From Trueperaceae bacterium (GTDB lineage: Bacteria; Deinococcota; Deinococci; Deinococcales; Trueperaceae): a stretch of DNA of 64,000 nucleotides. The notes beneath the pieces are model-generated. The model made no database searches and was not told where the DNA came from. It saw only the letters and a program-made list of their open reading frames with translations. The number at the start of each line of letters is the position of its first letter. Within the stretch, counting starts at the first letter, position 1. Made by a program: the position numbers and the translations under genes. The stretch is from the NCBI GenBank assembly GCA_030147925.1, contig JASBUK010000095.1, forward strand, positions 1 to 64,000, given 5' to 3'. Shown piece after piece: positions 43,853 to 53,869 of this stretch.

Positions 43853-46012
43853 CTAAACCGCCTGGACCTCTCGCTTGGCCGCCTGCTCCGCCTGGATCGC
43901 GGTTAAGGCAATGGTAAAGACGATATCTTCGACCAAAGCACCTCGGGATAAGTCGTTGACTGGTTTGCGCAAGCCTTGCAGCATAGGGCCGACGCTGATA
44001 ACGTCCGCGCTGCGCTGTACGGCTTTGTAGGTAGTGTTACCGGTGTTTAGGTCGGGGAAGATAAAGACCGTGGCGCGACCCGCCACTTTGCTGTCAGGCG
44101 CCTTGCTGCGGGCCACGTCTTTGATGGCGGCAGCGTCATATTGCAACGGCCCATCAATCAGCAAATCAGGGCGGCGTTGCTGGGCGATACGGGTAGCTTT
44201 TATGACTTTCTCGACATCGCTGCCGCTCCCCGAGCTACCGGTGCTATAGCTGAGCATGGCCACGCGCGGCGGAATGCCAAAGGCTGCAGCCGAGTCCGCG
44301 CTTTGCAGAGCAATATCCGCCAGTTCTTCCGCCGTTGGGTCGGGGTTGACGGCACAATCGCCATAAACCAGCACCTGCTCGGGCAGCAGCATGAAAAAGA
44401 TTGATGAGACGATGTTGATGCCCGGTGCCGTCTTGATAAGCTGCAAGGCCGGACGGATAGTATTGGCCGTAGTATGCACCGCCCCCGAAACCAGGCCGTC
44501 AACATCCCCCTGTTGCAGCATCATAGTGCCCAGAACCACGTTGTCTTGCAGCGCTTCTTCGGCGGCGGGAGGGATAAGGCCTTTGTGCTTACGCAGTTCG
44601 ACCATGGGATCAATGTATTTGGCCAGCACATCCGCCGGATTGATTATCTCAATACCCGGGGGAATTTCCACGCCATTTTGCGCCGCGACCTTATGAATAC
44701 GCTTGGGCTCACCGAGCAGCACGCAACGGGCAATACCGCGCTCTTGGCAAATAGCCGCGGCTTTGATGGTGCGGGGTTCGTCACCCTCAGGCAAAACAAT
44801 GCGTTTATTGGCCCGATGTGCCCGCTCCACTAAATAGTAACGAAATGCCGGAGGGCTTAAGCGCGGCTCGGCGGTGCGGCTGCGCAGCTTATCCGCCCAG
44901 GTAATATCAATATGCGCGGCAACAGCCCGCACCACCATTTCAATACGCTCCTTGTCGTCAAGGGGAACTTCTAGGTTGGTGCGTGGCACGTTCAACACCG
45001 ATTGCAGGCTGCTATAAGGTACCGACAGTACCGGCAGACCTGTCTCCAGACCCTGACGGCACAGTTCCAGGACATTAGGATTTGGCTTTAGGTCGCCGGT
45101 GAGCAACAAAGCGGCAATATGCGTACCGCTTAGCGCCGCCATCGAAGCAGCCAAAAGCACATCGTTGCGGTCACCAGGAGCAATCACCAAAGCGCCGGGG
45201 CGGAGTTTGTCGCTTAAAGTTTCTAAAGAGCTTGCTGCTAAAGCCACGTGGGTAATGCGGCGGTCCAAATGCCCCTCAAATAATATCTTGGCTCTTGTAG
45301 AACGCTGGATATCCAGCACGCGGGGCTCGAGCAAATCCCGCTGCCAAGGAATCGAACCTAGCAGTTTGAATTTGCCGTTTTTAAACAGCGGAGCTTCCGA
45401 CCACTGCTGCACTTCCTGCTGCCTGCTTTCACTAGAGCTTTCTAGGGTAAAGTCCAGACGGATACGCCCGGCCTGGTCAACAGGAGCACCCACCTGATTG
45501 AGAATCACCCCCAGAATGCGCTCATGGGTAATCCCGCCAAAATCCTGAGCGGTCAGCTCGAGCACATCAGCAAGCTGCTCGGGCGTATTCTTACCGGCTG
45601 TCGCCACAAAGATGATATTGGCGTCTAAGCTCTTGGCAATATCGGCATTGATGCGCGCGGCATAGGGAATTTCGCGGGTGGCCACCAAACCTTCCACGAT
45701 GACGATGTCAACACCCTCTGCCGCCTGCTGATAACGGGCTATAACTTCTTCTAAGAGCTGATCTTCCCGGCCTTGCCCAAAAAGTTCCTCGGCGTGGGTC
45801 AGGGCAATGGGCACAGGCGGAGTTAAGCTGGAAATCATTTCCACCAAACGCGTCGAACGCTCCGGCCCTTTATCCGAGCGGTGCATTTGAGCGATGGGCT
45901 TGCAAAAGCCCACCGGGATGCCGCGTCTATCAAGCGCCCTCACCAAACCCACGGCCACTGATGTCAAGCCTACACCCTGTCCGGTCGGGACTACCAAAAT
46001 TGCCTGCGCCAA
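43853..46012 (-). CDS. pta: Phosphate acetyltransferase, long form
   Basis: Interconverts acetyl-CoA and acetyl-phosphate. The 719-residue enzyme is of the long type. The N-terminal third is P-loop-like (ILVVPTGQGVGLTSVAVGLVRALD), then a DRTGG domain (about 225-340, with RITHVALAASSLETLSDKL), then the catalytic PTA domain (RAHRANKRIVLPEGDEPRTI to GPMLQGLRKPVNDLSRGA). The start is TTG with GGAGGA 8 bases upstream. No ackA gene is adjacent, so acetate kinase must be elsewhere. Confidence 0.96.
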   Translation of the reverse strand: MAQAILVVPTGQGVGLTSVAVGLVRALDRRGIPVGFCKPIAQMHRSDKGPERSTRLVEMISSLTPPVPIALTHAEELFGQGREDQLLEEVIARYQQAAEGVDIVIVEGLVATREIPYAARINADIAKSLDANIIFVATAGKNTPEQLADVLELTAQDFGGITHERILGVILNQVGAPVDQAGRIRLDFTLESSSESRQQEVQQWSEAPLFKNGKFKLLGSIPWQRDLLEPRVLDIQRSTRAKILFEGHLDRRITHVALAASSLETLSDKLRPGALVIAPGDRNDVLLAASMAALSGTHIAALLLTGDLKPNPNVLELCRQGLETGLPVLSVPYSSLQSVLNVPRTNLEVPLDDKERIEMVVRAVAAHIDITWADKLRSRTAEPRLSPPAFRYYLVERAHRANKRIVLPEGDEPRTIKAAAICQERGIARCVLLGEPKRIHKVAAQNGVEIPPGIEIINPADVLAKYIDPMVELRKHKGLIPPAAEEALQDNVVLGTMMLQQGDVDGLVSGAVHTTANTIRPALQLIKTAPGINIVSSIFFMLLPEQVLVYGDCAVNPDPTAEELADIALQSADSAAAFGIPPRVAMLSYSTGSSGSGSDVEKVIKATRIAQQRRPDLLIDGPLQYDAAAIKDVARSKAPDSKVAGRATVFIFPDLNTGNTTYKAVQRSADVISVGPMLQGLRKPVNDLSRGALVEDIVFTIALTAIQAEQAAKREVQAV

Positions 46013-46325
46013 GATTTGCTCCTCCTTAACACTTAAAAGCTGGCTTTAAAAGATCACGTTATTTGAGGGGCTTTCACCCTTGCCTAAAAGACATAGATTC
46101 AGCCAATTTATACATATCTAGCGTAGTACAAACATTCACACCCTATAAGCTGAATCTGCTTAATTCTCTAATTTTGAAAACTCCCATTTGCTTCTTTTCA
46201 TTACACTCGCATTAAAAATGCCTCAACCCCTGCAGCTTTTTAACAGAATCAGCATCACCTCACCACAACATTTCATCATAGCGAAGCCGCCAAAGGACAA
46301 ATGCCCTAGCGACGTTGGCAAAAAC
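46013..46325. other. Intergenic stretch between pta and ppk2
   Basis: Contains the pta leader. A 9-bp inverted repeat AGATTCAGC (46095-46103) / GCTGAATCT (46149-46157) encloses an A/T-rich 45-base segment that may hold the pta promoter. No gene is seen. Confidence 0.4.
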
Positions 46326-47180
46326 TCAATCGGGAATGCTGATTTGCGATAAATCTAAGTCCACGCTGGGATAGCTTAAGTCCATAGCCTCTAAAGCTCC
46401 TACAATCACTTTGGCTACGACCACATCCCGGTACCACTTTTTATTGGCCGGGATGACATACCAGGGGACGTCAGGGCTCGAGCAAAGCTGCAATACATCT
46501 TCGTAGGCTTCAATGTAGTCATCCCAGCGTTGACGCTCTTTTAGATCCGCTAGGTTAAATTTCCAGTTCTTATTGGGATTTTTCAAACGGGCTTCCAAGC
46601 GCTCTTTTTGCTCGTCCCTGCTGATACTCAAGTGAATCTTAAGCACCTTAGTCCCGCTACTGTCAAGCAGTGATTCAAAAGCGTTTATCTGCTCAAAACG
46701 TGCCTGCCACACCGGCTCGGGAACCAGTTTGTGCACGCGCGCCACCAAGACATCCTCGTAGTGCGAACGGTTAAAAATACCAATCATGCCTTTACGCGGC
46801 GCAGCCTTATGAATACGCCATAAAAAATCGTGGGCAAGCTCTTCTTCAGTGGGTTTCTTGAAGCTGCTCACCAGCACGCCCTGCGGATTTACACCGGACA
46901 TCACCCGGCGAATAGTGCCATCCTTACCACCGGCATCCAACGCCTGAAAAACAACCAGCAGAGCACGGCTCCCGTCGGCGTAAAGGAGGTTTTGCAAGCG
47001 AGTCATGCGCCTGATAAGCCCGCGCAACTCCGCTCTAGCAGCCTTGCGTCCAGAATCTCCCGAAGGATAATCCCCGGTATCGGCAGCATCAAAATTGCGA
47101 AGATTAAAGTAAGTACCGGGCGCAACGCGATAGGCCTCGGTATTGATGCTACGCTTTTTGTTCTTATTGTTCTTGCTCAT
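46326..47180 (-). CDS. ppk2: Polyphosphate kinase 2 family enzyme
   Basis: Polyphosphate:nucleotide phosphotransferase, 284 residues, which uses polyphosphate to phosphorylate AMP/ADP-type nucleotides. Motifs: Walker A FQALDAGGKDGTIRRVMSG, the lid RSHYEDVLVARVH, and Walker B KIHLSISRDEQKERLEAR. A short Lys/Asn-rich head precedes the domain, as in many PPK2 proteins. ATG at 47180 chosen with GAGGG 7 bases upstream. Subclass (I, II or III) cannot be settled by eye. Confidence 0.92.
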   Translation of the reverse strand: MSKNNKNKKRSINTEAYRVAPGTYFNLRNFDAADTGDYPSGDSGRKAARAELRGLIRRMTRLQNLLYADGSRALLVVFQALDAGGKDGTIRRVMSGVNPQGVLVSSFKKPTEEELAHDFLWRIHKAAPRKGMIGIFNRSHYEDVLVARVHKLVPEPVWQARFEQINAFESLLDSSGTKVLKIHLSISRDEQKERLEARLKNPNKNWKFNLADLKERQRWDDYIEAYEDVLQLCSSPDVPWYVIPANKKWYRDVVVAKVIVGALEAMDLSYPSVDLDLSQISIPD

Positions 47181-47205
47181 CACCAAGCCCTCAATTTAAG
47201 CCCGA

Positions 47206-47481
47206 CTATTCAAAATCGCCAGCTAAGCCTTGAGCTAAGCTGCCGCGCAACTTTTCTATTTCGGTGAGTTGCCCGGTTAATTCGTGGTCTATATAGACAT
47301 GCAGGCCACTCTGATCGGGGTGAGGATCAATTTCATCGTCTCGCTCGACACGTAAGATGTCACCCTGGGTAGCCGCTTCCGGCAACCAGTGCCGGGGCAA
47401 ATAAAAGCTGCGGCCATCTTCATGCTTAAGCACAACCCGGTCATCCGCTTCAAAACCGACGATGGTGTAGCGATCACTCAT
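47206..47481 (-). CDS. DUF3006-type small protein
   Basis: 91 residues starting MSDRYTIVGFEADDRVVLK. The pattern of a short beta-rich domain (VLKHEDGRSFYLPRHWLPEAA, then GDILRVERD) is like DUF3006, a small barrel of unknown function. TAAGCT stands 7 bases before the ATG, so the message is likely leaderless. The gene ends 25 bases before ppk2 and may be read together with it. Confidence 0.6.
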   Translation of the reverse strand: MSDRYTIVGFEADDRVVLKHEDGRSFYLPRHWLPEAATQGDILRVERDDEIDPHPDQSGLHVYIDHELTGQLTEIEKLRGSLAQGLAGDFE

Positions 47482-47557
47482 AGCCCAGAGCTTAGCAGAT
47501 AATGGGCAATGACAGGCAAACTGCAACTCGGCCCGGCAATGATTTTCAAAAAAACAC

Positions 47558-48061
47558 TTACGGTTTTTGCGTGGTAATAACTACACGTATCGTATCCCCC
47601 ACGCTTATATCTCCATCTGTAACAATGCGCGCGGTGATCCCGCCGTGACCACGCATAGCGTTGTAACCGCCCTCGCCAAGATTTTCTTCCATCCGTGAGC
47701 AAGGCTGACACAAACCCGTACCTTCAAATAAGACCTGGCCAATATAAAACCGGCGGTCTTTCAGAGCTAAAAGGTTAATGCCGGAAACCAGCAAATTGCG
47801 CCTGAGCCACTGAGGTTTCACTTCCTGATGACCGCTTAACGAAGCGATGGCCGCTAAGTGTTCGAACTGAATCAAAGTGACCTGACGTTTACTGTTGGGG
47901 TCAAAGGACTTGCGCAAGCTACGATGATCACCCTGCAAACCAAGCCCGGCAATGGCTTGGGTAGTTTCCACGCTCTGCACCTCGGCGCGCGGGGCGCTTC
48001 TTAAACCAATCCAGTCAAGTTTACCTATCTGCGGCAAGTGGTCTAAGAGTTCTGTAATCAT
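47558..48061 (-). CDS. MOSC-domain protein
   Basis: 167 residues with a MOSC (molybdenum-cofactor sulfurase C-terminal) domain: GLGLQGDHR, QVTLIQFEHLAAIA, WLRRNLLVSGINLLAL, and the conserved cysteine in GLCQPCSRMEE, then GHGGITARIVTDG. MOSC proteins such as YiiM handle sulfur or molybdenum-cofactor chemistry, e.g. N-hydroxylated base reduction. TAAACT lies 5 bases before the ATG (leaderless). No molybdenum genes are adjacent. Confidence 0.88.
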   Translation of the reverse strand: MITELLDHLPQIGKLDWIGLRSAPRAEVQSVETTQAIAGLGLQGDHRSLRKSFDPNSKRQVTLIQFEHLAAIASLSGHQEVKPQWLRRNLLVSGINLLALKDRRFYIGQVLFEGTGLCQPCSRMEENLGEGGYNAMRGHGGITARIVTDGDISVGDTIRVVITTQKP

Positions 48062-48399
48062 GGGTCAGTTTACTCTAAGCGTCAAAAGCGAAAGGTGTCC
48101 CAAATTGTGCATATTGAAACCACCAATTAACGTTGCGGACTTCATAAACCGCAATACGCAATTTTTGGCACACCGCTTAAAGTCAATGAAGTGAAGACCG
48201 TCTAGGTTGTATCCCTTTCCATTAAGGATAAATTCAAAAGCAAAAAGCTCTCATATTCTAGTAGCAAATGACGGCTACACTTAGTTTGGCCCTACTTCTG
48301 TTGTGAGGACTGTCAAAAGATCTGTGCTGCGGGTTCGGAAGCTTTCGTAGCCGATGAGGGAGATCGTGATCCGCACATCATGGATGGGAGGGGAATTAG
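48062..48399. other. Intergenic stretch between MOSC gene and cfa
   Basis: It carries the MOSC promoter on the minus strand and the cfa leader on the plus strand (GGGAGGGG site at 48388). A minus-strand open frame of about 60 codons (NGKGYNLDGLHFIDFK...) without a start codon is present, but it resembles no family known to the annotator and is not called. Confidence 0.4.
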
Positions 48400-49713
48400 A
48401 TGAGTAGTGAAACCGTCACAACCGATGCTAACCGTATCAAAGAAGTAACTCTGAGCCTGCTCCAGCGGGTCTTGCCTGAAAAACGCCCCTTCGCAGTAAG
48501 GCTTTGGGACGGCACCTTGCTGCCCGCCACGCTGCCGTCCATCACCGGCGAACCGGCGACGACACTGGTGCTCAGGGACGAAACAACCCTGGGAGTGATG
48601 CTGCAACTGCCACTCGACCTCAACATGGGCGAAGCCTATCTGCGTGGCGAGGTCGAGATAGAAGGCAACATCGAGACTGTGTTCGGCCTGCTCGAGCAGG
48701 CCTCGCTGCGCCTTTCGCCACTTGACTGGATCGGGCTCGCCAAAGAGGCGATGACGTTGCGACGCCGGCGTGACTCGTCCCCTAGCGCCCTGGCTGCCAA
48801 GATGAGCGGGCGTAAGCACTCCCGCGACCGTGACCGTCAAGCGATAACGCATCACTACGACCTCTCCAACCGCTTCTATAAACTCTGGCTGGATGAGCGG
48901 ATGGTCTACTCCTGTGGCTACTTTCCTGACGGGAACGAGACCTTGGACGAGGCGCAGGCGGCCAAACTCGATCTCATCTGCCGCAAGTTGCAACTTAAGC
49001 CCGGCGAACGGCTCCTAGACATCGGCTGCGGCTGGGGCGGTCTGGTCAGCTACGCCGCCGAGCACTACGGGGTAAGCGCGCTGGGCGTGACCCTGTCCGA
49101 ACGGCAGCTTGACCTGGCTCGAGCGCGCGTGCAGTCGGCGGGTCTGGCAGACCGGGTCGAGCTGGCGCTGCAAGACTACCGCGACCTGTCGGGAACGTTC
49201 GACAAGATCGTCAGCGTCGGTATGGCCGAGCACGTGGGGGGCGTGAACTTGGCTGTCTATTTCCAAACAGCCTGGAACCATCTAAAACCAGACGGTCTCA
49301 TGCTCAACCACGCCATTTCACAAGGACCAATTCGTTCCATGTCGGATAAGCGCATAATGTCCGGTGAATTTATGCGTCGCTACGTTTTCCCCGACGGCGA
49401 AATCATACCCGTCTGGCAGAGCCTGAAAGAGGCTGAAGCGGTGGGTTTTGAACTGCGTGACGTGGAGGATTGGCGCGAGCATTACGCCAAGACCCTGCGC
49501 TGCTGGGTACAGAACCTCGAGACCTATTGGGACGACGCCGTGGCCGAGGTGGGGCTCGAGCGGGCCCGTTTGTGGCGGCTTTACTTGAGTGCTTGCGCCC
49601 ACCAGTTCGCCTACGCTCGTCTCGCCGTGCATCAGGCGCTGCTCGCCAAACCTGGGCCGAACGGCCATGTCACCTTGCCCGCTTCCCGCGCCGGCCTCTA
49701 CCACCGGGTTTAG
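48400..49713 (+). CDS. cfa: Cyclopropane-fatty-acyl-phospholipid synthase
   Basis: S-adenosylmethionine-dependent enzyme that adds a methylene bridge to unsaturated membrane lipid chains. The 437-residue protein has an N-terminal lipid-binding region (MGEAYLRGEVEIEGNIE), then ITHHYDLSNRFYKLWLDERMVYSCGYF, the SAM motif LLDIGCGWGGLVSYAAEHYG, and VSVGMAEHVGGVNL. GGGAGGGG precedes the ATG by 6 bases. Base use is richer in G+C and TTC/CTC codons than the neighbours, except for about 49260-49440, so transfer or recombination is possible. Confidence 0.96.
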   Translation: MSSETVTTDANRIKEVTLSLLQRVLPEKRPFAVRLWDGTLLPATLPSITGEPATTLVLRDETTLGVMLQLPLDLNMGEAYLRGEVEIEGNIETVFGLLEQASLRLSPLDWIGLAKEAMTLRRRRDSSPSALAAKMSGRKHSRDRDRQAITHHYDLSNRFYKLWLDERMVYSCGYFPDGNETLDEAQAAKLDLICRKLQLKPGERLLDIGCGWGGLVSYAAEHYGVSALGVTLSERQLDLARARVQSAGLADRVELALQDYRDLSGTFDKIVSVGMAEHVGGVNLAVYFQTAWNHLKPDGLMLNHAISQGPIRSMSDKRIMSGEFMRRYVFPDGEIIPVWQSLKEAEAVGFELRDVEDWREHYAKTLRCWVQNLETYWDDAVAEVGLERARLWRLYLSACAHQFAYARLAVHQALLAKPGPNGHVTLPASRAGLYHRV

Positions 49714-49961
49714 CTCGGGGGATTGAGGGTGCACTCGCTATCAAAAGATGTGCCCCAAGCTGCTCGGCTGCCATTTCGGTGGCTACTGAAGGCAGGTCCC
49801 ACATTGCTATGTTGCGACAAGTGGATACAAGGCGTTTCTAAAATCATCCTGGCTTCGCTTAAGTCCCAGTTTGTAAGCCTGCAAAAAGTATTGCTGAGAG
49901 CCTCTGTTAAGATAAAGTCATGTCCCTTACGGACAGTTGTTTTTGAAAGGGGAGATGACCA

Positions 49962-50558
49962 ATGGCCTTTGAACTAGCTGATTTACCTTATGCATTTGAT
50001 GCGCTCGAGCCGCATATTGATGCCCGCACCATGGAAATCCATCACGACAAGCACCATGCCGGCTATACCGCCAAACTAAATGCTGCTGTAGCAGGCACCG
50101 ACTTGGCTGCTATGAGCATCGAGGCAATCCTAGCGCTTGGCTTAGACAAACTGTCCACCGCCGTGCGCAACAACGGTGGCGGCTATGCCAATCACAACCT
50201 CTTTTGGGAAGTGATGAGCCCCAGCGGTGGCGGTGAACCCAGCGGCGAACTAGCTGCGGCCATAAACAGTGCCTTTGGCAGCTTTGCCAACTTCAAGGAT
50301 GAGTTTTCCAACACGGCGGCAACCCGCTTTGGTTCAGGCTGGGCCTGGTTGGTAGTGAGTGGCAACCAGCTTGAAGTGTATAGCACCCCTAACCAGGACA
50401 GCCCGCTGATGGAAGGAAAAACGCCCATCTTAGGTCTGGATGTCTGGGAACATGCCTACTACCTCAACTACCAAAACCGCCGCCCAGATTACATCAGCGC
50501 TTTTTGGAACGTCATCAACTGGAACAAAGTCGCAGAGAATTACGCGGCGGCCAAATAA
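49962..50558 (+). CDS. sodA: Superoxide dismutase [Mn/Fe]
   Basis: Dismutes superoxide. The 198-residue protein has the family landmarks [29 protein letters not shown] (metal His), [29 protein letters not shown] and the final metal ligands in [19 protein letters not shown]. Gly-Gly before Tyr and the local pattern fit the Mn form. A GGGGAGATG site precedes the ATG. A TAAGAT box near 49907 may be its promoter. The structured repeat (copy B) and a terminator follow. Confidence 0.96.
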   Translation: MAFELADLPYAFDALEPHIDARTMEIHHDKHHAGYTAKLNAAVAGTDLAAMSIEAILALGLDKLSTAVRNNGGGYANHNLFWEVMSPSGGGEPSGELAAAINSAFGSFANFKDEFSNTAATRFGSGWAWLVVSGNQLEVYSTPNQDSPLMEGKTPILGLDVWEHAYYLNYQNRRPDYISAFWNVINWNKVAENYAAAK

Positions 50559-50559
50559 A

Positions 50560-50690
50560 TAAAGAGCGTTCCGTTGGTGTTTATAGTTGTCAGTACCATC
50601 TAAGCAATGCCGACACAGTTGAGACTGAATCGCAAGTAGAAAATTAGGCAGTCAGTCTACTATCAAAGAGAATGAAACCGACTATAATTA
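50560..50690 (+). repeat. Structured ~130-bp dispersed repeat, copy B
   Basis: Starts AAAGAGCGTTCCGTTGGTG and ends GAATGAAACCGACTATAATT. It aligns end to end with 8889-9020, keeping the GTAGA...TCTAC hairpin and the segment GTAGAAAATTAGGC. It lies directly after the sodA stop, upstream of the terminator, so it is in the sodA mRNA tail. Confidence 0.75.
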
Positions 50691-50712
50691 ACTAAGTTTT
50701 TAGCGGCACTTT

Positions 50713-50738
50713 AGCGCAGGCTTATCCTGCGCTTTTTT
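50713..50738 (+). terminator. Rho-independent terminator of sodA
   Basis: AGCGCAGG (50713-50720) pairs with CCTGCGCT (50726-50733) across a 5-base loop and is followed by six T residues. The region 50740-51042 holds a short ACC-rich repeat fragment (50868-50900) and the comEA promoter. Confidence 0.9.
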
Positions 50739-51042
50739 GTGCCCAGGTCATCAGTGGGCACAATTATTTTCTTATGCCAAATACGATTAATTCCCTCGCC
50801 TTAAAAGGAAAATGTGGAGTGAGCTTGGCTCCCCACTCCAGTCCTTGATCCTCCTTTTATAGAAAAAGAGGAATTCCTACTAACTACAAACCACCCACTT
50901 CGCTCTGACGCAACAGTCGTTACGGTATTTCTCTTGCTGACCGGACTTTCTTGTCTGTTGGGCCTCCTGTAAGACGTCCCGAAAATGGTTGCTAAAATGG
51001 GCGACACTCTCGTTTAAACAAAATCAGTATTAAACTGGCTTC

Positions 51043-51540
51043 ATGAGTCAACGCGAAGCGCTCTTAACCTGGGGACTCATAATTCTTAGCGGTACGCTGG
51101 TCTTAGTCAACCTGCTGCCCCGTGTAAGCGTGCAGCGCAGTTCTGTAGAACGCATCCAACCCAATATCACAGTCTCGATATCAGGGGCTATAAAATCACC
51201 GGGTGTCTATGAATTGGCTTGGGGCGCTAAGCTCAACGACCTGGTCGAACTGGCCGGCGGCCTCTCCCCTGCCGCTGAACTGACACTTGTCAATCTGGCT
51301 GACCCTCTTGACATGGGTGAGACCGTCGTCATTCCTTATCGGCGTACCGGCGGCGGCGATGACCGCATCAGCCTAAACAGCGCCACAGTTAGTGAACTTG
51401 ACAGCTTACCGGGAATCGGCCCGGCGCTGGCCCGACGAATTATGGCGAGGCGTCCTTATTCCAATATTGAGGATTTGCAAAAAGTTTCCGGCATAGGCCC
51501 AGCCAGCTTAGAAAAGCTGCGGCCTTTAGTAAGGCCATGA
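51043..51540 (+). CDS. comEA: Competence protein ComEA (SLBB and helix-hairpin-helix)
   Basis: DNA receptor of the natural transformation machine, 165 residues. One N-terminal membrane helix (LTWGLIILSGTLVLVNLLP) anchors it. A SLBB domain follows (VSISGAIKSPGVYELAWGAKLNDLVELAGG), then a helix-hairpin-helix pair (ISLNSATVSELDSLPGIGPALARRI ... LQKVSGIGPASLEKL) that binds double-stranded DNA. TAAACT lies 6 bases before the ATG (leaderless). Its stop overlaps the ATG of comEC by 4 bases. Confidence 0.93.
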   Translation: MSQREALLTWGLIILSGTLVLVNLLPRVSVQRSSVERIQPNITVSISGAIKSPGVYELAWGAKLNDLVELAGGLSPAAELTLVNLADPLDMGETVVIPYRRTGGGDDRISLNSATVSELDSLPGIGPALARRIMARRPYSNIEDLQKVSGIGPASLEKLRPLVRP

Positions 51541-53744
51541 AATCTAATAGCCAAGCGCTTCCGACCCCTGGTTTTATCCCCTGGTCGATTCCAGCGGCAA
51601 TATTTTTCGGCCTGGGTATTGTCATGGCCGTATTGGGTCTGCCCTGGTGGCTCAGTTTGCTGAGCCTGGGGGTCTTGCCTTTTGCCTGGCGGCCTAAAGG
51701 ACTCAACTGGCTGCTGCTCACAGCGCTGCTGTTACCACTGGGTTTCGCCCGTTACCAGCTGTGGGAAGGTCGTCCCAACCCCATAACTCCGCTGCTGGGT
51801 CAAACGCGCACCGTTTCGGGTTTCAGCGACGGGCGCTACTTGCGCTTAGATGAGCCCAAGGGCGTACGCGTAGCAATCTCCCCGCGCGCGGCTGTGCCCC
51901 CAGGCCGGGTGAGCCTAAGCGGCAGTTTTGCCCAAGCAAACGGCAAACGCAACCCCGGCGGCTTTGACTATCAGGACTACTTAACAAAACGCGGCGTAGC
52001 GGGGCAGTTTCTGGTTGACGAAGTGTTGAGCAGCGACACGACGAAACCCAGCTTAAAAGAACGGCTGCGCTTAGGGGCCATAGCTGGCCTTAGCGAACGT
52101 TCTGCGGCCCTAATGCAAGCCATGACTCTGGGCATCAGAGATGACTTAGGTGACTTGCGAGAGATATTTGCCGCTTCCGGCTTAGCGCATATCCTGGCTT
52201 TATCGGGGCTTCATGTCGGTATTTTGATGGCCGTACTGGGCGTGGCGCTGCGTTTTCTGGGGCTGCTGCGCTATCCCATAATGATCTTGCTTCTATTTGG
52301 CTTTGTACTTTTGGTGGGAGCCAGCCCCAGCGTGCTGCGGGCCGCGGCCATGGTTGCCGCCGCGCTGCTATCGCTGTGGTTGGGCAGCGGACGCATCGAG
52401 CCCTGGCCCGCGCTGGCATTGGCCGCGTTAATCACTCTGAGCTGGAATCCTTCGTTTTTACTAGACCTCTCGTTCCAGCTTTCCTATCTGGCGGTGGGTG
52501 GTATTTTGCTCTTTACTCCGCCCTTAATGAAACGTTTTTTTGCCAACAGTCATCAAAAACTCAAGTGGTGGCACTGGCGCACGCTGCTTATCGGCAGCAT
52601 GGTGGTAAGCGCCTCGGCGCAGGCACTTAGTCTGCCGCTAGTGGCCAGCACTTTTGGCAATGTGCCACTTTTAAGTCCCGTTGTCAATATCGTGGCTATT
52701 CCGCTGGCCAGCTTGTTGGTGCCGCTGGGTTTCTTGGCGGCCCTTTTGGGTTTGGTATCGACTGCGTTGGCTGGACTGGTCAATCTTTTTACGGGATTTT
52801 TTGCCAATATGCTGCTGGGCTTAGCCCAACTGGGCTCGAGCTGGCCGAGTTTGCCCTGGGGTGAAATTTCTGTTTATGGCTATGCTTTTTATGCCATTGC
52901 CATGCTGGCGCTGGCTTTGTCTGCCTGGGGCTATCTGCGGCTCTGGCGTAGCCTGCTGATAGTAAACGTTACGCTGCTCAGCTCTATGCTAACAGTGGCA
53001 GAAAATCAGCCACCGGAGATTGTTTTTTTAGATGTGGGTCAGGGCGACAGCACCCTTATTCGTTTACCTGGTCGCATTGAAATTTTAATTGATGGCGGCG
53101 GTAGCCCCTTTTCGGATTTTGATGTGGGGGCACAAACGGTAGTACCCGCCCTAAGGGCGCTAGGTGTGGACGAGCTCGAGCTGGTCATAGCCAGTCATCC
53201 TGATACCGATCACGTCGAGGGTCTAATCAGCGTGCTTAAACTCATGCCGGTAAGACGGCTTGTTGTTGGCGTTCCCAAACCCGGCGACAGCGTATTTGAC
53301 AAGCTAATGGCTGCCGCCGAAAGAAACCGGGTACCGGTGGAAGCAGTTCTGCGTGGTGAAAGTTTAAAGCTGGGCAATGCCCGCTTGGATATTCTCAACC
53401 CACCCCGCGAAGCCTATGCCGATGACAACGACAATTCCGTTGCCTTTGTGCTTAATATAGATGAAGTTCCCAAGGCTCTATTGCTGGGAGATATCTCGAC
53501 AGAGGTAGAAGCCGAGCTGGCCTTTCCCGATGTTGACGTGCTCTTAGCCGGACATCATGGCTCGCGCTTTTCGACTTCGGAAGCGCTGCTAAGAGCCGCT
53601 CAGCCCGAACAGGTGGTTTTGTCCTATGGCCTCAACAACTACGGCCACCCCAACCCGGACGTAGTAGCACGCATAAAAAGCAGCGGGGCAAGCTTGCGCG
53701 AGACTTACCGTGAAGGGGCAGTGCGTATTTCGCTGGCTCGCTAA
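51537..53744 (+). CDS. comEC: DNA internalization protein ComEC/Rec2
   Basis: Inner-membrane channel that brings single-stranded DNA into the cell during transformation. The 735-residue protein has an N-terminal OB-like DUF4131 region, the Competence domain with many helices ([21 protein letters not shown] near 215), and a C-terminal metallo-beta-lactamase-like domain ([36 protein letters not shown]). Full length. Translationally coupled to comEA. With the repeated GCTCGAGC motif it raises the question of sequence-specific uptake. Confidence 0.95.
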   Translation: MKSNSQALPTPGFIPWSIPAAIFFGLGIVMAVLGLPWWLSLLSLGVLPFAWRPKGLNWLLLTALLLPLGFARYQLWEGRPNPITPLLGQTRTVSGFSDGRYLRLDEPKGVRVAISPRAAVPPGRVSLSGSFAQANGKRNPGGFDYQDYLTKRGVAGQFLVDEVLSSDTTKPSLKERLRLGAIAGLSERSAALMQAMTLGIRDDLGDLREIFAASGLAHILALSGLHVGILMAVLGVALRFLGLLRYPIMILLLFGFVLLVGASPSVLRAAAMVAAALLSLWLGSGRIEPWPALALAALITLSWNPSFLLDLSFQLSYLAVGGILLFTPPLMKRFFANSHQKLKWWHWRTLLIGSMVVSASAQALSLPLVASTFGNVPLLSPVVNIVAIPLASLLVPLGFLAALLGLVSTALAGLVNLFTGFFANMLLGLAQLGSSWPSLPWGEISVYGYAFYAIAMLALALSAWGYLRLWRSLLIVNVTLLSSMLTVAENQPPEIVFLDVGQGDSTLIRLPGRIEILIDGGGSPFSDFDVGAQTVVPALRALGVDELELVIASHPDTDHVEGLISVLKLMPVRRLVVGVPKPGDSVFDKLMAAAERNRVPVEAVLRGESLKLGNARLDILNPPREAYADDNDNSVAFVLNIDEVPKALLLGDISTEVEAELAFPDVDVLLAGHHGSRFSTSEALLRAAQPEQVVLSYGLNNYGHPNPDVVARIKSSGASLRETYREGAVRISLAR

Positions 53745-53869
53745 AACCAAAGCTGACAAGGCTTTTGGGGATTGGGGAGAGAGGGTTGAGTTTTGCTTAT
53801 CAATCCCTCGTTATTTTTTATAGTCATGATTTAGACGATAAAACTCTCTAGTGTGTTAAATTATTAACA

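Noticed and set aside
46095-46157. 9-bp inverted repeat AGATTCAGC/GCTGAATCT with 45-base spacer
   Set aside because: Long loop, A/T-rich spacer, no T tract and no second copy; could be chance or a regulator site that cannot be assigned.
48062-48260. Minus-strand frame NGKGYNLDGLHFIDFKRC..., possible transposase remnant
   Set aside because: About 60 codons with no start codon and no recognised match; it also covers the likely MOSC promoter.
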